DNA from: Flavobacterium ajazii
GTDB lineage: Bacteria; Bacteroidota; Bacteroidia; Flavobacteriales; Flavobacteriaceae
Assembly (NCBI RefSeq): GCF_010614725.1
Contig: NZ_JAAEHL010000008.1
Span: 282,559-346,558 of the forward strand
Direction: 5' to 3'
DNA length: 64,000 nucleotides
The notes beneath the pieces are model-generated. The model ran no database searches. It had not been told where the DNA came from and saw only the letters and a program-made list of their open reading frames with translations. Numbering within the stretch: the stretch's first letter is position 1; every line of letters begins with the position of its first letter. Below are positions 1-8,313 of the stretch, piece after piece. Position numbers and translations under genes: made by a program.

Positions 1-95
1 TTAAACATTCAATATAAAATGTTTTAAATCATCAAAAATTAGGTTTAATTAAGCTTTAAACTGATTTTGGATTGGTAAAAACATTAATTAGATTT

Positions 96-147
96 AAACC
101 ATATAAGGAATTGAAGTTCATATGATCTTCGATTTTTTATATGGTTT
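96..147. repeat. AACCATATAAG-type inverted repeat
   Basis: The arms AAACCATATAA (96-106) and TTATATGGTTT (137-147) are complementary. After a 2-nt internal mismatch the stem continues as AATTGAAG against CTTCGATT, with one G-T wobble. The left arm with its extension (97-121) matches the 25-nt arm found again near 30.3 and 39.6 kb. The element sits in the gap before the histidine kinase. Nothing else is seen in the first 237 bases. Confidence 0.6.
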
Positions 148-237
148 TTGAGTTAACTTTGTTTTGACTTCTAAAATTATTATTAAAAAGCAAGCTTAAT
201 TTTCTTAATACCTTAATGGTTAATTAATTTAATTTAA

Positions 238-1317
238 ATGAAAATCAATTTCAAAAAAACCTATAGATTCGCTATCAAATCAGCATTGTACATAAGTCTT
301 TTTACAACGGGATTTGTGTTGTTGCTGATGAATATATTTTATAAAAACCAATTAAAATATCAGGCAGGATTTGGAATAATCTTTTTAATTTCAGTTTACA
401 TCTTTTCATTTTTGGTACTTCAGTATCGGGTGGAGCGTTTTATATACAGAAGGGTGAAGAAAATCTATGATGAGGTTTCTTTACTTGAATCAACCCCTCT
501 TATCAATCAGCCAATCACAACTGATATGGAAACGCTTTCACGCGAAGTGAAAAAGTTTGCGACAGATAAAAAACTCGAAATCGAAATGCTTGAGATTAGG
601 GAACAATATCGAAGAGAGTTTTTAGGAAACGTTTCGCACGAACTTAAAACACCACTTTTTACTGTTCAGGGTTATGTTTCAACTTTGCTGGACGGTGCTA
701 TGGATGATAAAACCATTCGAAAAAAATACCTCAAACGTGCAGAAAAAGGGGTAGAACGTCTGATTTACATTGTTGAAGATCTGGATATGATTACGAAATT
801 AGAATCAGGAGACCTTGATTTGAATATAATCGAATTTGATATCGTTGAATTGATTCGCAATGTTTTTGAGTTATTGGAAATGAAAGCCGATAAAAAGAAA
901 ATCAAACTGGCATTTGAAAGCAAAAATTTGCAATCCTTAATTGTAAAAGGTGATAAAGACAGAATTCAGCAGGTTTTAGAAAATTTGATTGTAAATTCAA
1001 TCAAATACGGAAAAGAAGGCGGTTTGACGGAAGTTGGGGTTGTAAATCTGACTAAGAAAAAAGTCCTGATTCGTATTAGTGATAATGGTGAAGGTGTTGA
1101 AAAACAAAATATTCCAAGGCTTTTTGAGCGTTTTTACAGGGTTGATAAAAGCGGAACACGTTCTGAAGGAGGGTCTGGCTTAGGTCTGGCAATCGTAAAG
1201 CATATTATAGAAGCTCATAAAGAGAAAGTATACGTAGAGAGTGAATTCGGAATAGGTTCTGAATTCTCTTTTACACTTGAAAAAACACAAAAAGCACAAA
1301 AAGCTGAAGTTAAATAA
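238..1317 (+). CDS. PhoR-like sensor histidine kinase
   Basis: This is a membrane sensor kinase of 359 aa that would autophosphorylate and pass phosphate to a response regulator. Two hydrophobic segments (about 13-35 and 42-63) span the inner membrane with only a short stretch between them, so there is no large periplasmic sensor domain. A coiled linker leads to the HisKA motif NVSHELKTPL with phospho-acceptor His134. The catalytic domain follows: N box NLIVNSIKYG, G1 DNGEGV, F box FERFYRVD, G2 GSGLGLAIVKHI. No response regulator follows it; one may lie upstream of the window. The next gene is a phosphate-type porin with a likely Pho box, which makes a PhoR role plausible. The kinase family is certain; the phosphate role is inferred. 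Confidence 0.88.
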   Translation: MKINFKKTYRFAIKSALYISLFTTGFVLLLMNIFYKNQLKYQAGFGIIFLISVYIFSFLVLQYRVERFIYRRVKKIYDEVSLLESTPLINQPITTDMETLSREVKKFATDKKLEIEMLEIREQYRREFLGNVSHELKTPLFTVQGYVSTLLDGAMDDKTIRKKYLKRAEKGVERLIYIVEDLDMITKLESGDLDLNIIEFDIVELIRNVFELLEMKADKKKIKLAFESKNLQSLIVKGDKDRIQQVLENLIVNSIKYGKEGGLTEVGVVNLTKKKVLIRISDNGEGVEKQNIPRLFERFYRVDKSGTRSEGGSGLGLAIVKHIIEAHKEKVYVESEFGIGSEFSFTLEKTQKAQKAEVK

Positions 1318-1389
1318 TTGTAAGTAGAGTTTTCTTAAAAGCCGTAAAACAAGGGTTTTAACAATAAATCAACGTACAGATTTGACTCG

Positions 1390-1455
1390 TAACATTAAAT
1401 TTTTATTATAGTAACATCTGGTTAATGATTTCTTAACATAGGTGATACATCTTTG
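1390..1455 (+). promoter_or_regulatory. Likely Pho box array and promoter of the porin gene
   Basis: Hexamers TAACAT (1390-1395), TAACAT (1412-1417), TAATGA (1423-1428) and TAACAT (1434-1439) lie exactly 22, 11 and 11 bases apart. This is the 11-bp period of PhoB direct repeats. The array ends 9 bases before CATCTTTG (1448-1455), one mismatch from the Bacteroidota -7 element TAnnTTTG. It therefore covers the -33 region, as expected for an activator site. The spacing is seen; binding by PhoB is inferred. Confidence 0.6.
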
Positions 1456-1483
1456 CATCCTGAAATTAAGGGCATTAGAAAAA

Positions 1484-2782
1484 ATGATAAAAAGAACAAT
1501 TATGGCAGTTTTAGTACTGCTTGCCTGTGGAACCAACGCACAGGAATTAAATAAACAAGATGTGAAAAACGAAGTAATGCGCATTTTGGATTCTATTAAT
1601 AAAGCAAAACTTCCGGATACTAAATCGGGAGGTGGTGTCGAAGAACACTGGTATGATAAAATCTCTCTAAGAGGTTATGCACAAATCAGATATAATGGTT
1701 TGTTCTCTACAAACGACAAAGTTTCCTGCGACCAGTGTGATAAGTCCTGGGGAACAACTTCTACAGCTCCGGATGCAAAAGCAAACAATGGACTTTTTAT
1801 CCGTCGTGCACGTTTGGTATTTTCAGGACAGGTTCATCCAAATGTATTTTTCTATTTTCAACCGGATTTTGCGAGTTCACCAAGTAGTGGAATTAATAAT
1901 TTCGTTCAGATCCGTGATTTGTATTTCGATGTTTCTTTCGATAAGAAAAGAGAATATCGTGTTCGTGTGGGGCAAAGTAAGATTCCGTACGGATTCGAAA
2001 ATATGCAGTCCAGTTCACAGCGCTTAACATTAGATCGTTCTGATGCTGTAAACAGTTCGATAGCTAATGAACGTGATTTGGGAATATTTTTTTATTGGGC
2101 ACCTGCCAAAATAAGAGAACGTTTTGCAATGTTAGTAAAAGATGGTTACAAAGGTTCCGGTGATTTTGGAGTTTTTGCTTTTGGTGCTTATAACGGACAA
2201 ATTGCAAATAAATTAGACGGAAACAGAGATCTGAATGTAGTGGCAAGGGTTACTTATCCCTTTGTTATCGGAAACCAGATTATAGAACCCGGAATTCAGG
2301 CTTATACCGGAAAATGGGCTTTTACCGGAGAAGTTTCTTCTGGAGTTATTGTTAATGGCGATCCCCAATATATAAAAGACCAAAGAATTGGAGCAACTTT
2401 TGTTTTATACCCAAAACCTTTTGGTATTCAAACGGAATATAACATTGGGACCGGGCCACGCTATAACCCTGCAACAAACAGAATCGATGTAACGGATATA
2501 AACGGAGGATATGTACTGCTGAATTATAAATGGGATTTTAAAAAACAGCATGTTTATCCATTTGCCAGGTTTCAATATTATGATGGTGGAAAAAAATATG
2601 AAAAAGATGCCCGTACGTATGTCGTCAGAGATTACGGATTAGGTGTGGAATGGCAGCCAATCAAAGCATTTGAGCTGACAGCAGAATATGTTATTGCTGA
2701 CAGGACATTTGAAGACAGTGCTATCTTGGTTAACAGGCAGCAGGGAAATGTATTGCGATTACAGGCGCAGTTTAATTTCTAA
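1484..2782 (+). CDS. OprP/OprO family outer-membrane porin (probably phosphate-selective)
   Basis: An outer-membrane beta-barrel porin of 432 aa, of the phosphate-selective porin O and P family. The start is the ATG at 1484, which gives a clean signal peptide ending at TNAQE; a GTG 42 bases upstream in the same frame lies inside the promoter and is less likely. A short helical stretch precedes the barrel. The barrel opens with SLRGYAQIRYNGLF, contains the family segment NGLFIRRARLVFSGQVHP and ends in the aromatic strand RLQAQFNF, typical of barrel insertion signals. The upstream repeat array and the preceding kinase support phosphate-responsive expression. Its stop is one base from the stop of the convergent glycosyltransferase gene. 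Confidence 0.85.
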   Translation: MIKRTIMAVLVLLACGTNAQELNKQDVKNEVMRILDSINKAKLPDTKSGGGVEEHWYDKISLRGYAQIRYNGLFSTNDKVSCDQCDKSWGTTSTAPDAKANNGLFIRRARLVFSGQVHPNVFFYFQPDFASSPSSGINNFVQIRDLYFDVSFDKKREYRVRVGQSKIPYGFENMQSSSQRLTLDRSDAVNSSIANERDLGIFFYWAPAKIRERFAMLVKDGYKGSGDFGVFAFGAYNGQIANKLDGNRDLNVVARVTYPFVIGNQIIEPGIQAYTGKWAFTGEVSSGVIVNGDPQYIKDQRIGATFVLYPKPFGIQTEYNIGTGPRYNPATNRIDVTDINGGYVLLNYKWDFKKQHVYPFARFQYYDGGKKYEKDARTYVVRDYGLGVEWQPIKAFELTAEYVIADRTFEDSAILVNRQQGNVLRLQAQFNF

Positions 2783-2783
2783 T

Positions 2784-3854
2784 TTACTTCTCAAAAACTG
2801 TAAATAACGAATCCCAGTCGATATTATTTTCAAATTGGGACAAACCTTTAAACGATTTTACTTTTGAAAGATCTTCAATCGTAAAGTCGTTTTGCGTTGC
2901 ATAAGGTATCAATTGTTCCTCCTGAAGTTTTATGGCTAAATATTCCTGTTCATATTGGCCTGGTGTTGGGATAAAAAAAGCTTTTTTGCCCAGTTTTGCC
3001 AAATCCATAACCGTAGTGTAACCAGATCGACACAAAACCAAATCACTTTCGTTAAAAGTCTGTTCCAGCTGTTTGGTATTCATGAAATTGTAATACGTCA
3101 CATTTTTGATTTGTTGTTTGGTTTGTGTTTTTTCCACAACACCTTTTACAAAAACAATTTCGCCTCTGTAACGTGTGATTTCTTTTTGTAGTTTCTCTTC
3201 CAGCAAAGTGCGTTGAGGTTCCGGACCGGACAAAATAATCATTAAATCATATTGTTTCTGAGTTTCTTTTTTGCGCATTCTGCTCAAAGGGCCAATATAT
3301 TTCAGATTTAAATGATTGCTTTTAAGATGTCCCAGGTCACCGGTCAGATTTGGATTTTCACTAGTGTCGGGTACCCAGCATTCATTATATTTTTTTATGA
3401 AATATTGATGACATTTACTCGTAAACTTTGTGGTGTTTCCTGTCATCACATTCAGTTGATGCGTAATAAATACCGAAGGAACTTTTTTACTGAAGACACC
3501 AAGTCTGTTATCTGAGATGATACCGTCAATATCATATTTTCTTATCCATGAATTTACAATTTTCTTTTCATCCAGAATAGCAGTAATCATTTTAGGTAAA
3601 CTTTTGATAAGTTTCCATTTAAAGTTTTTGCCGTTTTTGGCATATTCAATATGATAAGAAGGCAATTCTAAGGTCTGTATATATGGAAATTCTTTTTGTA
3701 ATAATGCTAATGCAACACCATCCGAAGCAATTATGGGAATATAATTGTTCTCCTGTAAAGCCTTAATTATCGGAATACATCGGGTCGCATGACCTAATCC
3801 CCAGTTCAAAGGAGTTATTAAAATAGTTTTATTGGCAGTATATTCGATGCTCAT
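2784..3854 (-). CDS. GT-B glycosyltransferase, MurG/GT28-like
   Basis: A predicted cytosolic or membrane-peripheral glycosyltransferase of 356 aa with the two-domain GT-B layout. The N-terminal motif TPLNWGLGHATRCIPII resembles the glycine-rich loop of MurG and related UDP-sugar enzymes. The C-terminal half holds a nucleotide-sugar site: CRSGYTTVMDLAKLGKKA, then PTPGQYEQEYLA. There is no signal peptide. Acceptor and sugar cannot be told from the sequence; cell-envelope glycolipid synthesis is the usual inference. It is convergent with the porin and has no operon partner. Confidence 0.72.
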   Translation of the reverse strand: MSIEYTANKTILITPLNWGLGHATRCIPIIKALQENNYIPIIASDGVALALLQKEFPYIQTLELPSYHIEYAKNGKNFKWKLIKSLPKMITAILDEKKIVNSWIRKYDIDGIISDNRLGVFSKKVPSVFITHQLNVMTGNTTKFTSKCHQYFIKKYNECWVPDTSENPNLTGDLGHLKSNHLNLKYIGPLSRMRKKETQKQYDLMIILSGPEPQRTLLEEKLQKEITRYRGEIVFVKGVVEKTQTKQQIKNVTYYNFMNTKQLEQTFNESDLVLCRSGYTTVMDLAKLGKKAFFIPTPGQYEQEYLAIKLQEEQLIPYATQNDFTIEDLSKVKSFKGLSQFENNIDWDSLFTVFEK

Positions 3855-4079
3855 ATTGGGCGATTTTCAAACGAAGATAAAGAAATGATCTTTTTCTGTT
3901 ATTTCGAATATATTACTAAATTATTAACTCTGAATTTTCAAAATCAAAAATCAATTTCAATGAAAATTAATATCTAACCTGATGACTGAAATTGAAAGTG
4001 TCAGGCTGATCGGAGTCGAAGCCCTTCAAAGTTAAAAAGAGCCTTCAATTTAGTTTTGTATGATTTTCTTAAATAAATT

Positions 4080-4118
4080 AAAAAAGCCCGGACTTTCATA
4101 ATGGAAATCCGGACTTTT
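4080..4118 (-). terminator. Hairpin terminator after the basic secreted protein gene
   Basis: An imperfect stem pairs AAAAG/CTTTT, CCGGA/TCCGG and TTTC/GGAAA around a short loop. On the minus strand it is followed by a T run. It lies about 20 bases beyond the stop of the leftward gene ending at 4138. Confidence 0.6.
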
Positions 4119-4137
4119 ATGGTCAGACAGAAAGTTT

Positions 4138-4650
4138 TTAATCCTGAATATACGTTTTGTTACCGTTTTTATTGATGTAGTATTTTCCGCCTTTTGGTCC
4201 GGTGTATACTTTTTTACCATTGTATTCTCCCGTAACTTTATCAGCTACTTTTGGTGCTTTTTCGTTTGTTTCTTTTAGAGTTTTAGCACCTGTTTTTGAT
4301 GCAGATTTTTTAGCTTTGTCAGTTTCATTTTTAGCTTTATCAGCTGTAGTTTTTACATTCGAAGCTTCTTTTTTAGTTTTTGAAGCTTCTTTATCTGCTG
4401 AAGTTTTAGCTTTTGCTGCCTCTTTTTTTGCTGAGGCTTTTGCACTGGATGCTTCTTTCTTTGCTTTTACGGATGTTTCGGTTGCTTTATCAGAAGCTGC
4501 TTTAGCTTTGTCGGCTTCTTTTTTGGCATCTGTTTTAGCTTTTTTTGCTGAAGCTTCGGTTTTGCTCTTAGTTGCTTTTACAGCTGTTTCCTGTGCGTAA
4601 AAATTAGATGAGAAAATAACTGCAAAACAAAGGAATACTAATTTTTTCAT
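4138..4650 (-). CDS. Secreted Lys/Ala-rich protein with a PBCV-type basic adaptor C-terminus
   Basis: A protein of 170 aa of unknown role. Residues 1-20 are a signal peptide ending SSNFYAQE. Residues 22-130 are low-complexity Ala/Lys/Thr/Ser/Glu with recurrent KKEA, ADKAK and KTKKEA units, which should form a charged helix or coiled coil. The last 28 residues, with NGKKVYTGPKGGKYYI and GNKTYI, resemble the PBCV-specific basic adaptor domain, first described in chlorella viruses and thought to attach to other modules or to nucleic acid or cell wall. The helical region may be a spacer. A 132-aa open frame on the opposite strand arises from the repeats and is not a gene. Confidence 0.7.
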   Translation of the reverse strand: MKKLVFLCFAVIFSSNFYAQETAVKATKSKTEASAKKAKTDAKKEADKAKAASDKATETSVKAKKEASSAKASAKKEAAKAKTSADKEASKTKKEASNVKTTADKAKNETDKAKKSASKTGAKTLKETNEKAPKVADKVTGEYNGKKVYTGPKGGKYYINKNGNKTYIQD

Positions 4651-4713
4651 GAGATTAGGAGTTTAAATTTCAATTAAAATTAATCAATTTTAGCATAGCT
4701 TTTCAGTAAAGTG

Positions 4714-7700
4714 TTAAAAATAAGCACGAAGCTGTATATTTCCGGTATGTACGGTAACACCTGTTTCGCTTTTTCGTCCCTGATAATTTAAATTGACATC
4801 TAAAAATTGCGTGATGTTTTTCTGCAAAAGTAGTTTCCATACTAAATTTTCACCCGCCTGAAGCCCTTCGAGCATCTGAAACCCAACAGAGGAAAATTCG
4901 TCTCCGACAAATTTGTTTTCATAAAAAGAAAACTCTCCGTTTACAGTTACTTTTTTATCTCCTGCATAAGAAAACGAAGTTCCCAATCGGTTTTGGGTTA
5001 AGGTTTCAAAGTTTCCAATTTGGTTTTCTTTTTTTTGCAATTCATAAAAAAAGTCAAGGCTTGTATTTTTTGAAAATAAATAACTGATTTTAGGTGCAAT
5101 CTGATAACCGGTTAAATCATAATTTTTGGTTTCAAAATCTTTTGAATTTAACGAAGTCTGAATTGTTTTGGTAAACAAATTCAGTAGCCAGCTTTTTTGA
5201 TATAAATGGGTGTATTGCAATTGATGTGAATAGTTTTTTACTGATTGTGAACCAATCGAAAGCAGATTTTTTCCGTTGTTAATCAAATATGAATAAGTTA
5301 CAGAATGCTTTTGCTTGCCCCGGTTATAAAACAAACTGTTCCTAAAACTCGAATTTAATCCTAAGATGTTTTCTTCAGAAGAGTGAAACGGATTCAGTTC
5401 AAAATTATTTCCATCGCTTTTTACTTTTCGATCCATAATAAACGAGGTCTGATTGTAAAAATAGGAAGCCATTTTTTTGAAGCCTTTTGCGTTCTGCCAC
5501 TGTAGCGGATTTATAGTGAGGGATTGCGAAAATTTGTTCTGGTTGGTTTTGATGTAAATCTGATTAGGTAAAAAAACACGGATGAATTTTGCCTGATCAG
5601 GAAAAGGAGCGGTTTCAAATTCTTCCAATTCCTGAATGCCATTACCATTATAATCATTCCACGCATAGACACCCTGACCTGCTGAAACTTCCAGATAGGT
5701 ATATTCCTGTTGCGCTATAGTTCCCGAACTGGTTTCGTAAACTGTTCCAATTTGAACAAATTGATTGAAGAAACGGTCGTTGTATAAAATCCTTGAATTT
5801 AGAGAAGGCTCATTTTTCCGGTCAGCAGCTGTAAAATCCAAATTTCGGTAACTGGCATAAACGGCCAAATCTGTTTTTTTGTTCTGAATTAGTTTCGATT
5901 TCAGATAATAAGTTTGTGAGTTGCTTACATGCTGCAATAAGCCATTTTGTAAACTATCGTTTTTTCTACGTACATAACCCAGCTCCACAAAAACTTTTGT
6001 GCTGTCACCTCGTCCAACAAAAGCCCCGTATTCTGAAAACCGCTGACTGATAGCCGAAAATTGATTGGTAGCTTTGTCTTTTTCCTGATTATCTTCTATC
6101 TGAATATTTCCTCCAACCCAGTTTTTACCAAAATGATATTTGGTTTTGGCAAGGTTTCGGATAAATTTTGAAGTTGAAGCCGTGGCATCACTATTTAAAA
6201 AACTTCCCTGATTTTCTATCGTCCAGTTTTTTATTTTAAAAGAGGCTGTAGTAGTATGTCGGTTTCCCGAATAACTTTCGGTAAAATCTAACTTTTCAAA
6301 CTGATAGGTCAGCAAACCAATATTATTTGTTTTTTTATTTGAAAAGAAATCAAAATTTAAACCAGCAACTAATAAGCTCTGATTGCCCAGAAGTGTAGGG
6401 CTTAAATTCCAGTCACGATTAAATTCAATATTATACAAACGTTCTATTGATTTGAAATCCTTATCGACATACTGGTAATTAGCATAACCGTCAAGTGTCC
6501 AGCTCTTAGTGAAAAGACGTTTTTTGGTATTTAATTTTAAAGCTATTCCGTTGTTATTGCCATCATCAAGATTCGAAAATAAATTCTGGTCATTGTTACT
6601 AATCCCGATTTCAAAATCAACCAGTGTTTTTTCATTCGGATTGTATTTGCCTAAGAAAGTTGCTGCCTGAAGTTTCATAGGAGCTACTAATTGTACAATA
6701 GGCTCGTAATTTCCCTGAAGAATTCCGTTTACAGGAGCAACATATTCGTAAATTCGTTCAACCGAATTTGCATTCTGAATCACATAATTTCCTGAATTGG
6801 CTCCAACAAGACTAAATTTCACATTGTATAAAACGTCTTCTGGATTGTTGGAATATTGGTAAATCTCAACTGAATTTTCAATTGTTTTTTTATACAAAAT
6901 CTTATTGTCAGCATAAGTGTCTTCGTAGGCTGAAGGCGCTTTCATCAAAGTGGTGTCATCTCCTGCTTCATTTAAAATCTGAACTTGCTCTGTGGAGAGA
7001 TTTTGCTGTAAAGGCTGGTTTTTTAAATCGTTTTCTGAATATAAATAACCGGCAAAACTCCATTTTTTATTTTCATGTGAAGCTCCTGCGTACGTGACCA
7101 TACGGTTGTAATTCCGGTCTGAATATTGGTATTCAATGTTGATTCGCATTTCAGAAGTAATCGTAAAAAGCGATGTAAAAACAATTTCACCCGCATTGTA
7201 ATCAATCACATAATCATTGTTTTCACCTCTTTTAAGCAAAACACCATTCACATAAACACGCTCAGATCCTGAAATTACCAAAACATACAATTCGCCATTT
7301 TGTCCTTTTAGTTTATAGGGACCCTGATTGCCTTCCTGTCCTGTAAAAGTACTTTTAGCATATTGCCCTTTTGCGAAAGCTACCGAGGCAAAAACATTGG
7401 TTTTATTGTCTTCTTCGCCAAAATCAAAACTGGCCGAAAGTCCCTGAACTTTTTTATTAAAACTTAAAAATTGCGCCTTTCTGTTTTCTAAAAATACATC
7501 TCCCGCCCGAATATTCCAGTCATCGCTGAACAATTCCATAAAAATATTATCAAACTGATCCAGTTTTTGCGAATATCCGCCTTCCTGCAGCGGAATATTA
7601 TTGTCCTGTAATGAAGCCCTCAGACTTATTTTGTCTGAAATTTTTCCTGTAATCTGAAGGTCTAAATTGGAGTTTAAAACAGTATTTTGATTGTTTCCGA

Positions 7701-8145
7701 TTGTAAGACCTCGGGTAATACTACCTGAAGTATTCAAACCATCAAACGGAGTAGCTTTTTTAGTGCTGGGATTATCTATTTTGTACAGCTTTTCAGAACC
7801 AATATCACTGCTCACAATCTGACTCGAATTGTAAAGACTGTATTCTTTGGTTAAAAAGTCAGGATATTTTAAATAATTGACAATTAAACTGTCTGAATCT
7901 GAAGTGAATTTTTCGTTTAAAAGAAGATGCCCTTTTTGAAAATCGATTTTATAAAAAGTCGAATCTATAGGTTCATTTTTAGAATTCAAAAGCTGAAAAA
8001 ATCTGGAGTTGATACTCACATTTTCCAGATGAATGGTATCCCGTGTGATCTTTACCTTTTTGGTTTTGTAGAGCGGATTGGTTTCCTGGGCATGAAGCCA
8101 GGAAGAACAAATTATAACCAATAAATAAAGTAATTTTTTCAGCAT
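4714..8145 (-). CDS. Large outer-membrane/surface protein related to the SprA N-terminal region
   Basis: A protein of 1143 aa with a signal peptide (residues 1-19, ending SWLHAQE). Its N-terminal third contains GSITRGLTIGNNQNTVLNSN, NLDLQITGKISDKISLRA and NIPLQEGG. These resemble, from memory, segments of SprA, the giant translocon barrel of the type IX secretion system, but the protein is less than half SprA's size. The rest is rich in alternating aromatic strands such as YASYRNLDF and SYLINNG, consistent with a large beta-barrel, and ends in NIQLRAYF. A Ca-binding-like loop DYNGNGIQELEEFE lies in the middle. There is no operon partner. Secretion or gliding involvement is an inference from the SprA resemblance. 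Confidence 0.62.
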   Translation of the reverse strand: MLKKLLYLLVIICSSWLHAQETNPLYKTKKVKITRDTIHLENVSINSRFFQLLNSKNEPIDSTFYKIDFQKGHLLLNEKFTSDSDSLIVNYLKYPDFLTKEYSLYNSSQIVSSDIGSEKLYKIDNPSTKKATPFDGLNTSGSITRGLTIGNNQNTVLNSNLDLQITGKISDKISLRASLQDNNIPLQEGGYSQKLDQFDNIFMELFSDDWNIRAGDVFLENRKAQFLSFNKKVQGLSASFDFGEEDNKTNVFASVAFAKGQYAKSTFTGQEGNQGPYKLKGQNGELYVLVISGSERVYVNGVLLKRGENNDYVIDYNAGEIVFTSLFTITSEMRINIEYQYSDRNYNRMVTYAGASHENKKWSFAGYLYSENDLKNQPLQQNLSTEQVQILNEAGDDTTLMKAPSAYEDTYADNKILYKKTIENSVEIYQYSNNPEDVLYNVKFSLVGANSGNYVIQNANSVERIYEYVAPVNGILQGNYEPIVQLVAPMKLQAATFLGKYNPNEKTLVDFEIGISNNDQNLFSNLDDGNNNGIALKLNTKKRLFTKSWTLDGYANYQYVDKDFKSIERLYNIEFNRDWNLSPTLLGNQSLLVAGLNFDFFSNKKTNNIGLLTYQFEKLDFTESYSGNRHTTTASFKIKNWTIENQGSFLNSDATASTSKFIRNLAKTKYHFGKNWVGGNIQIEDNQEKDKATNQFSAISQRFSEYGAFVGRGDSTKVFVELGYVRRKNDSLQNGLLQHVSNSQTYYLKSKLIQNKKTDLAVYASYRNLDFTAADRKNEPSLNSRILYNDRFFNQFVQIGTVYETSSGTIAQQEYTYLEVSAGQGVYAWNDYNGNGIQELEEFETAPFPDQAKFIRVFLPNQIYIKTNQNKFSQSLTINPLQWQNAKGFKKMASYFYNQTSFIMDRKVKSDGNNFELNPFHSSEENILGLNSSFRNSLFYNRGKQKHSVTYSYLINNGKNLLSIGSQSVKNYSHQLQYTHLYQKSWLLNLFTKTIQTSLNSKDFETKNYDLTGYQIAPKISYLFSKNTSLDFFYELQKKENQIGNFETLTQNRLGTSFSYAGDKKVTVNGEFSFYENKFVGDEFSSVGFQMLEGLQAGENLVWKLLLQKNITQFLDVNLNYQGRKSETGVTVHTGNIQLRAYF

Positions 8146-8241
8146 AAATACTTTAACTCTAAAAAGCCAAAAGTAGTATTTATAATTGGGAATTGTTATG
8201 TAGTATATTTTAGTTTTATTGGTTTCGGTAGGTAATAAAAC

Positions 8242-8276
8242 AAGAAAGGTTTCACTGTATTAGTGAAACCTTTCTT
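8242..8276 (-). terminator. Bidirectional hairpin terminator between lysC and the SprA-like gene
   Basis: A perfect 15-bp stem, AAGAAAGGTTTCACT (8242-8256) with AGTGAAACCTTTCTT (8262-8276), and a 5-nt loop. It lies downstream of lysC and upstream of the SprA-like gene on the same strand, so it separates the two units. Confidence 0.85.
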
Positions 8277-8313
8277 TATAATCTGAATTGAATAATTACC
8301 TGTTTACAAACTA

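Noticed and set aside
1442..1483. Upstream GTG as porin start
   Set aside because: It would place the -7 element and part of the Pho box inside the gene and spoil the signal peptide.
1677..2027. 116-aa frame within the porin gene
   Set aside because: Out of frame with the porin, with no recognisable motifs; the porin frame is intact through this region.
4202..4600. 132-aa open frame on the plus strand inside the Lys/Ala-rich gene
   Set aside because: It is the antisense of low-complexity GCT/TTT-rich repeats, has no start context, and its product is a hydrophobic artefact of the repeats. The minus frame has a signal peptide and a known C-terminal domain.
6882..7205. Open frames of about 60-70 codons inside the SprA-like gene
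   Set aside because: They overlap a long frame with coherent protein features and show no family motif or ribosome binding signal.
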